Source of the DNA: Pseudomonadota bacterium
Lineage (GTDB): Bacteria; Pseudomonadota; Gammaproteobacteria; Halothiobacillales; Halothiobacillaceae
Reading direction: 5' to 3'
Assembly (NCBI GenBank): GCA_021801265.1
Contig: JAJYYE010000012.1
Span: forward strand, 212,548 to 276,547
DNA: 64,000 nucleotides
The stretch's first letter is position 1, and the number at the start of each line of letters is the position of its first letter. The position numbers and the translations under genes were made by a program. Positions 59,855 through 64,000 of this stretch are shown here, one piece after another. Below the pieces are notes generated by a model, which was not told the origin of the DNA, searched no databases, and saw nothing but the letters and a program-made list of their open reading frames with translations.

Positions 59855-60334
59855 CTACACAATGTATTGAACTTGCATAATTTCAAAAATTCGCTTGCCG
59901 CCCGGTGTTTCGATCGTGACTTCATCACCCACCGATTTCCCAACGAGCGCTCGCGCAATCGGCGAATGAATGGAAAGCATGTTGAGTTTGATATCCGCCT
60001 CGTCATCACCCACGATCTTGTAGGTAATTTCTTCATCGGTATCAATGTCCAATACTTGGGTGGTCGCGCCGAAAATCACCTTGTCTGAAGGAGGAATCCG
60101 TGAAATATCAATAATATGAGCATGAGAAAGCTTGGCTTCAATTTCCTTGATTCGGCCTTCCACAAATCCCTGTTCCTCTCGTGCCGCATGATATTCGGCA
60201 TTTTCTTTTAAATCACCCAACTCACGCGCCTCGGCAATGGCCTGAATAATGCGCGGGCGCTCAATACTGCGCAATTGCTTGAGTTCCGCTTCGAGTTTGG
60301 CCGCTCCGGCCGTCGTCATGGGGGTTTGTTGCAT
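59855..60334 (-). CDS. greA: Transcription elongation factor GreA
   Basis: 159 residues from the ATG that overlaps the carB stop (TAATG); the track adds four codons. N-terminal coiled coil with the acidic tip ([30 protein letters not shown]) that enters the RNA polymerase secondary channel and stimulates cleavage of backtracked RNA. The C-terminal FKBP-like domain has [35 protein letters not shown]. carA-carB-greA is a common proteobacterial order. Confidence 0.97.
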   Translation of the reverse strand: MQQTPMTTAGAAKLEAELKQLRSIERPRIIQAIAEARELGDLKENAEYHAAREEQGFVEGRIKEIEAKLSHAHIIDISRIPPSDKVIFGATTQVLDIDTDEEITYKIVGDDEADIKLNMLSIHSPIARALVGKSVGDEVTIETPGGKRIFEIMQVQYIV

Positions 60335-63300
60335 TAGGCGACACACTCTTTATGAAGATCTTGCAGCCGGTTCACTGAAATCGGCTGCAACAAATAAGCC
60401 AGGGCCAAAGCCATCGCTTCGGCACCCGCCATGGTGGTGAAATAGGGCACGCGCTGGTGCAGGGCTTCGCGGCGAATCTGGAATGAATCGTTTCGCGATT
60501 GATGGCTGCTGGTCGTGGTATTGATGATGAGCGCTATCTCTTTGTTCTTAATCATGTCGACAATATTGGGGCGCCCTTCAGTCACTTTATTCACCGACTC
60601 CACGGCCAAACCTTGCCCAACCAGATGGCGGGCAGTACCCCGCGTGGCGCACAGGGTAAACCCCTTGGCCGTCAGGGCCAGAGCCACTTCAGCTGCGGCC
60701 GGATAATCGTGCTTGCGCACAGAAATAAATGCCAACCCCTTGGTTGGTAAGGAATTACCTGCGCCTGCCTGCGCCTTGGCAAAAGCCTCGCCAAATTCGC
60801 GGCCAATGCCCATCACCTCCCCCGTGGATTTCATTTCAGGGCCCAGCAAGGGGTCAACGCCAGAGAATTTAATAAACGGGAATACCGCCTCTTTGACCGC
60901 ATAAAATGGCGGTACACATTCGCGGGTAACCCCTTGCTTCGCCAGTGTAATACCTGCCATAGCCCGGGCGGCGATTTTCGCCAGCGGGATGCCGACTGCC
61001 TTAGAAACGAACGGCACGGTCCGCGAGGCGCGGGGATTGACCTCAATGATATAAATCTCGCCGCCTTGAATCGCAACTTGGGTATTCATCAACCCCACAA
61101 CGCCCAAGGCCTTGGCCATCGCGGTCACTTGAGCACGCACTTCGGCCAATACGGGCGCAGCCACCGTGTAGGGTGGCAACGAACACGCCGAATCACCCGA
61201 GTGAATTCCAGCCATTTCAATATGTTCCATCAAGCCGCCAATCACGACCGTTTCGCCATCGCATACCGCATCAATATCCATTTCGACCGCATCATCCAGG
61301 AAACGATCCAACAATACCGGCGAGTCGTTCGACACCTTGACCGCGTCACGCATATAGCGCTTGAGGCCTTCTTCGTTATGCACGATTTCCATCGCGCGGC
61401 CACCCAGCACATACGAGGGCCGTACCACCAACGGATAACCAATTTGCGCGGCTAAATTCACCGCTTCATCAGAAGATCGTGCGGTGCGGTTCGGCGGCTG
61501 CTTTAAGCCCAATTCCTGAATCATCAATTGGAAGCGCTCGCGATCTTCTGCCCGATCAATCGCATCGGGTGTCGTGCCGATGATGGGTGCACCGGCTTTT
61601 TCCAGATCGCGGGCCAATTTGAGCGGCGTTTGTCCACCAAACTGCACAATCACCCCTTTGGGTTTTTCGACTTCAATGATTTCCAGCACATCTTCAAGCG
61701 TCAGCGATTCAAAATACAGCCGGTCAGAAATATCATAATCGGTCGAAACCGTTTCCGGATTGCAGTTCACCATGATGGTCTCGAACCCATCCTCGCGCAG
61801 AGCAAGTGCTGCATGGACGCAGCAATAGTCAAACTCAATCCCTTGACCAATTCGATTGGGTCCACCGCCGAGAATCATGATTTTATCGCGATTAGACGGC
61901 GCTGCTTCACAGAACTGCTCATACGTGGAATACAGATACGCGGTATCGGTCGGGAACTCGGCGGCGCAGGTATCCACGCGCTTAAATACAGGGCGAACAC
62001 CCAACGCATGGCGATGCGCGCGTACGGTGCTTTCGGTTTCATCGAGCAAGCGCGCCAAACGGCGATCCGAAAAGCCCATGCGTTTAGTGCGCCACAAGGT
62101 ATCCCGGTCAAGACTGACAAGGGATTGACCGCGCAATGCCTGTTCCTTCTGAATAATTTGTTCGATTTGAATCAAGAACCACGGGTCGATTTTGGAATGT
62201 TCATGCACGTCTTCCAGGGTGAAGCCATACCGGAAGGCTTCAGCGACATACCACAGCCGATCATGTCGCGGTTCACGCAGTTGACGAATGATTTCGTCTT
62301 CCGCATCTTCGGCATCCAAATCACGATCCAGAATTTCATCAAAACCATCCACGCCGATTTCCAGTCCACGCAGTGCTTTCTGCAGCGATTCCTGGAAGGT
62401 ACGGCCAATCGCCATCACTTCACCCACCGATTTCATCTGCGTGGTCAGGCGGCTATCGGCCTGCGGGAATTTCTCAAAGGTAAAACGCGGAATTTTCGTG
62501 ACCACATAGTCAATCGAAGGCTCAAACGAGGCCGGCGTTGCGCCTTGGGTAATATCGTTGCGCAATTCGTCCAGTGTGTAGCCTACCGCCAATTTTGCCG
62601 CGACTTTCGCAATGGGGAAACCCGTGGCCTTGGAAGCCAGCGCCGACGAGCGTGACACGCGTGGGTTCATCTCAATCACGATCATATGGCCGTTTTCTGG
62701 ATTCACCGCGAACTGCACGTTCGAGCCGCCGGTTTCGACACCAATTTTTCGCAGCACCGCCAATGAGGCGTTCCGCATGATTTGATATTCTTTGTCGGTG
62801 AGCGTTTGCGCAGGTGCCACCGTGATGGAATCACCGGTATGCACGCCCATTGGGTCGAAGTTTTCGATCGAACAAATGATGATGCAATTGTCGTTTCGGT
62901 CGCGGACCACCTCCATCTCATACTCTTTCCAACCGAGCACCGATTGCTCAATCAAGAGCTCACTGGTGGGTGATAAGTCCAGCCCGCGACGAACGATTTC
63001 CTCAAATTCTTCGCGATTGTAGGCAATACCGCCACCCGAACCACCCATCGTAAATGAGGGGCGAATAATGATCGGGTAGCCCAATTTGGGTTGCTCCGCG
63101 AAGGCCTCATCCAGCGTGTGCACGATGTAGGAGGTGGGCGTTGACAGGCCAATATCGGTCATTGCCTCGCGGAACCGCTCGCGATCTTCAGCCATGTCAA
63201 TGGCATCTTCGCTGGCACCGATGAGCTCACAACCGAATTTCTCCAGCACGCCATAACGTGCCAAATCCAGTGCGCAATTGAGCGCCGTTTGCCCACCCAT

Positions 63301-63567
63301 GGTCGGCAACAAGGCATCGGGACGCTCTTTTTCGATAATTGCCGCCACGGTTTCCCAATTGATGGGCTCAATATATGTGGCATCTGCCATGCCGGGGTCG
63401 GTCATGATCGTCGCCGGGTTCGAGTTAATCAGAATGACCCGGTAACCCTCTTCTTTCAAAGCCTTACAAGCCTGGGCACCAGAGTAATCGAACTCGCAGG
63501 CCTGGCCGATCACGATGGGGCCGGCGCCGATAATCAAGATACTTTTTAGGTCGGTACGTTTTGGCAT
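60334..63567 (-). CDS. carB: Carbamoyl-phosphate synthase large subunit
   Basis: The protein has 1077 residues and two homologous ATP-grasp halves. Half 1 (about 1-400) begins [28 protein letters not shown] and contains [16 protein letters not shown]. Half 2 (about 555-935) has [24 protein letters not shown] and [14 protein letters not shown]. An oligomerisation domain lies between them and the allosteric MGS-like domain is at the C-terminus (about 940-1077: [27 protein letters not shown]). It makes carbamoyl phosphate for pyrimidines and arginine, using ammonia from CarA. Confidence 0.99.
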   Translation of the reverse strand: MPKRTDLKSILIIGAGPIVIGQACEFDYSGAQACKALKEEGYRVILINSNPATIMTDPGMADATYIEPINWETVAAIIEKERPDALLPTMGGQTALNCALDLARYGVLEKFGCELIGASEDAIDMAEDRERFREAMTDIGLSTPTSYIVHTLDEAFAEQPKLGYPIIIRPSFTMGGSGGGIAYNREEFEEIVRRGLDLSPTSELLIEQSVLGWKEYEMEVVRDRNDNCIIICSIENFDPMGVHTGDSITVAPAQTLTDKEYQIMRNASLAVLRKIGVETGGSNVQFAVNPENGHMIVIEMNPRVSRSSALASKATGFPIAKVAAKLAVGYTLDELRNDITQGATPASFEPSIDYVVTKIPRFTFEKFPQADSRLTTQMKSVGEVMAIGRTFQESLQKALRGLEIGVDGFDEILDRDLDAEDAEDEIIRQLREPRHDRLWYVAEAFRYGFTLEDVHEHSKIDPWFLIQIEQIIQKEQALRGQSLVSLDRDTLWRTKRMGFSDRRLARLLDETESTVRAHRHALGVRPVFKRVDTCAAEFPTDTAYLYSTYEQFCEAAPSNRDKIMILGGGPNRIGQGIEFDYCCVHAALALREDGFETIMVNCNPETVSTDYDISDRLYFESLTLEDVLEIIEVEKPKGVIVQFGGQTPLKLARDLEKAGAPIIGTTPDAIDRAEDRERFQLMIQELGLKQPPNRTARSSDEAVNLAAQIGYPLVVRPSYVLGGRAMEIVHNEEGLKRYMRDAVKVSNDSPVLLDRFLDDAVEMDIDAVCDGETVVIGGLMEHIEMAGIHSGDSACSLPPYTVAAPVLAEVRAQVTAMAKALGVVGLMNTQVAIQGGEIYIIEVNPRASRTVPFVSKAVGIPLAKIAARAMAGITLAKQGVTRECVPPFYAVKEAVFPFIKFSGVDPLLGPEMKSTGEVMGIGREFGEAFAKAQAGAGNSLPTKGLAFISVRKHDYPAAAEVALALTAKGFTLCATRGTARHLVGQGLAVESVNKVTEGRPNIVDMIKNKEIALIINTTTSSHQSRNDSFQIRREALHQRVPYFTTMAGAEAMALALAYLLQPISVNRLQDLHKECVA

Positions 63568-63643
63568 GGCAAATTCACACAGTTAACAACGAACACGCAG
63601 GGGTTCGAAACAGCAAAAGGGGCAGATTACAGAGCGCGCCTAT

Positions 63644-64000
63644 CTATTGAGTGGCCATAGACGCGACGAACTGATCAAACAACGGACTTAAATCATGGGG
63701 GCCTGGGCTGGCCTCGGGGTGTCCCTGAAAACTGAATGCGGAGCAATCAGTACGCGCAATGCCCTGTAAACTGCCGTCAAACAAAGAGCGATGCGTGGCT
63801 TTCACGTTGGCGGGCAAGGTGGCTTCATCCACCGCAAACCCATGATTCTGGCTGGAAATAAATACCTTGCCGCTGGCGATATCTTGCACCGGATGATTCG
63901 CGCCATGATGGCCAAATTTCATTTTGACTGTTTTCGCGCCGCTCGCCAGCGCCAGCAGTTGATGCCCCAGGCAGATACCAAACACGGGAATGTCATGCTT
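63644..64000 (-). CDS. carA: Carbamoyl-phosphate synthase small subunit, C-terminal part (runs off window)
   Basis: The last 118 residues of the glutaminase subunit. The nucleophile Cys is in [17 protein letters not shown], followed by [28 protein letters not shown] and the His/Glu pair in [15 protein letters not shown]. The frame is open to base 64000, so the gene continues beyond the window; the track start at 63985 is internal. carB follows after 76 bases. Confidence 0.97.
   Translation of the reverse strand, partial: KHDIPVFGICLGHQLLALASGAKTVKMKFGHHGANHPVQDIASGKVFISSQNHGFAVDEATLPANVKATHRSLFDGSLQGIARTDCSAFSFQGHPEASPGPHDLSPLFDQFVASMATQ

Noticed and set aside
61528-62655. 375-codon plus-strand ORF inside carB
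   Set aside because: Antisense shadow of carB; the low-complexity Phe/His/Ile pattern is typical of reverse reading of a conserved gene.

Overview
The window is chromosomal DNA from a gammaproteobacterium. The evidence is the set of conserved neighbourhoods: pyrG-kdsA-eno-ftsB-ispD-ispF, rppH-ptsP, carA-carB-greA, a tRNA cluster for His/Arg/Pro, aceE-aceF-lpdA with a lipoyl domain fused to the E3 subunit, zapD, minC, and coaD next to a YfhL-type ferredoxin. Moderate GC content, a TauE/SafE-type exporter and the general protein style would fit a Halothiobacillus- or Chromatiales-like lineage. That placement is inference from memory of families, not a database result.

Layout. 1-9.9 kb: lplT (runs off the left edge), a Spy/CpxP-like periplasmic protein divergent from an OmpR/EnvZ-type two-component system, an alpha/beta hydrolase, a secreted subtilase with a GlyGly-CTERM-like tail overlapping a lipoprotein that resembles a free-standing protease propeptide, a FadL-type porin and rlmC. 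10.1-15.7 kb (minus strand): the pyrG-kdsA-eno-ftsB-ispD-ispF housekeeping operon. 16-25.5 kb (plus): a MarR regulator with an EmrAB-type efflux pair, a DUF2062 protein, metH, zapD and minC. minD and minE do not follow minC. 26-27.2 kb: mntH behind two palindromic operators.

27.3-33.2 kb is the accessory region. It holds a small phage-type hypothetical gene, a broken phosphoesterase gene, a large DUF262/HNH-type protein resembling modification-dependent restriction enzymes, a small protein made of four 19-residue repeats, a gene interrupted by an in-frame TGA, a decayed IS3-family element with 25-bp inverted repeats, a scrap of a possible YD-repeat gene and a broken rhodanese gene. This is the best candidate for an undescribed system: a nuclease-like protein co-transcribed with a repeat protein of unknown role.

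33.4-46.2 kb: a lipoprotein, prfC (its stop codon lies inside a perfect 19-bp-stem hairpin), a YbhGFSR-type ABC exporter, three tRNA genes, ptsP-rppH, a HAD phosphatase, dcd and a small hypothetical gene. 46.7-54.5 kb: the pyruvate dehydrogenase operon, a TauE/SafE transporter, coaD and a ferredoxin. 54.5-58.5 kb: a four-gene module (NTF2-like protein, AcfC-like binding protein, ECF sigma factor, anti-sigma factor). It is bracketed on one side by the intact serS 3' end plus acyl-carrier-protein gene, and on the other by a decayed second copy of that same pair. 58.5-64 kb (minus): serS, greA, carB and the end of carA.

Coordinates of starts were moved inside the ORF-track calls where a ribosome binding site or family length favoured it. 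All family assignments come from reading the translated sequences; no search was run.
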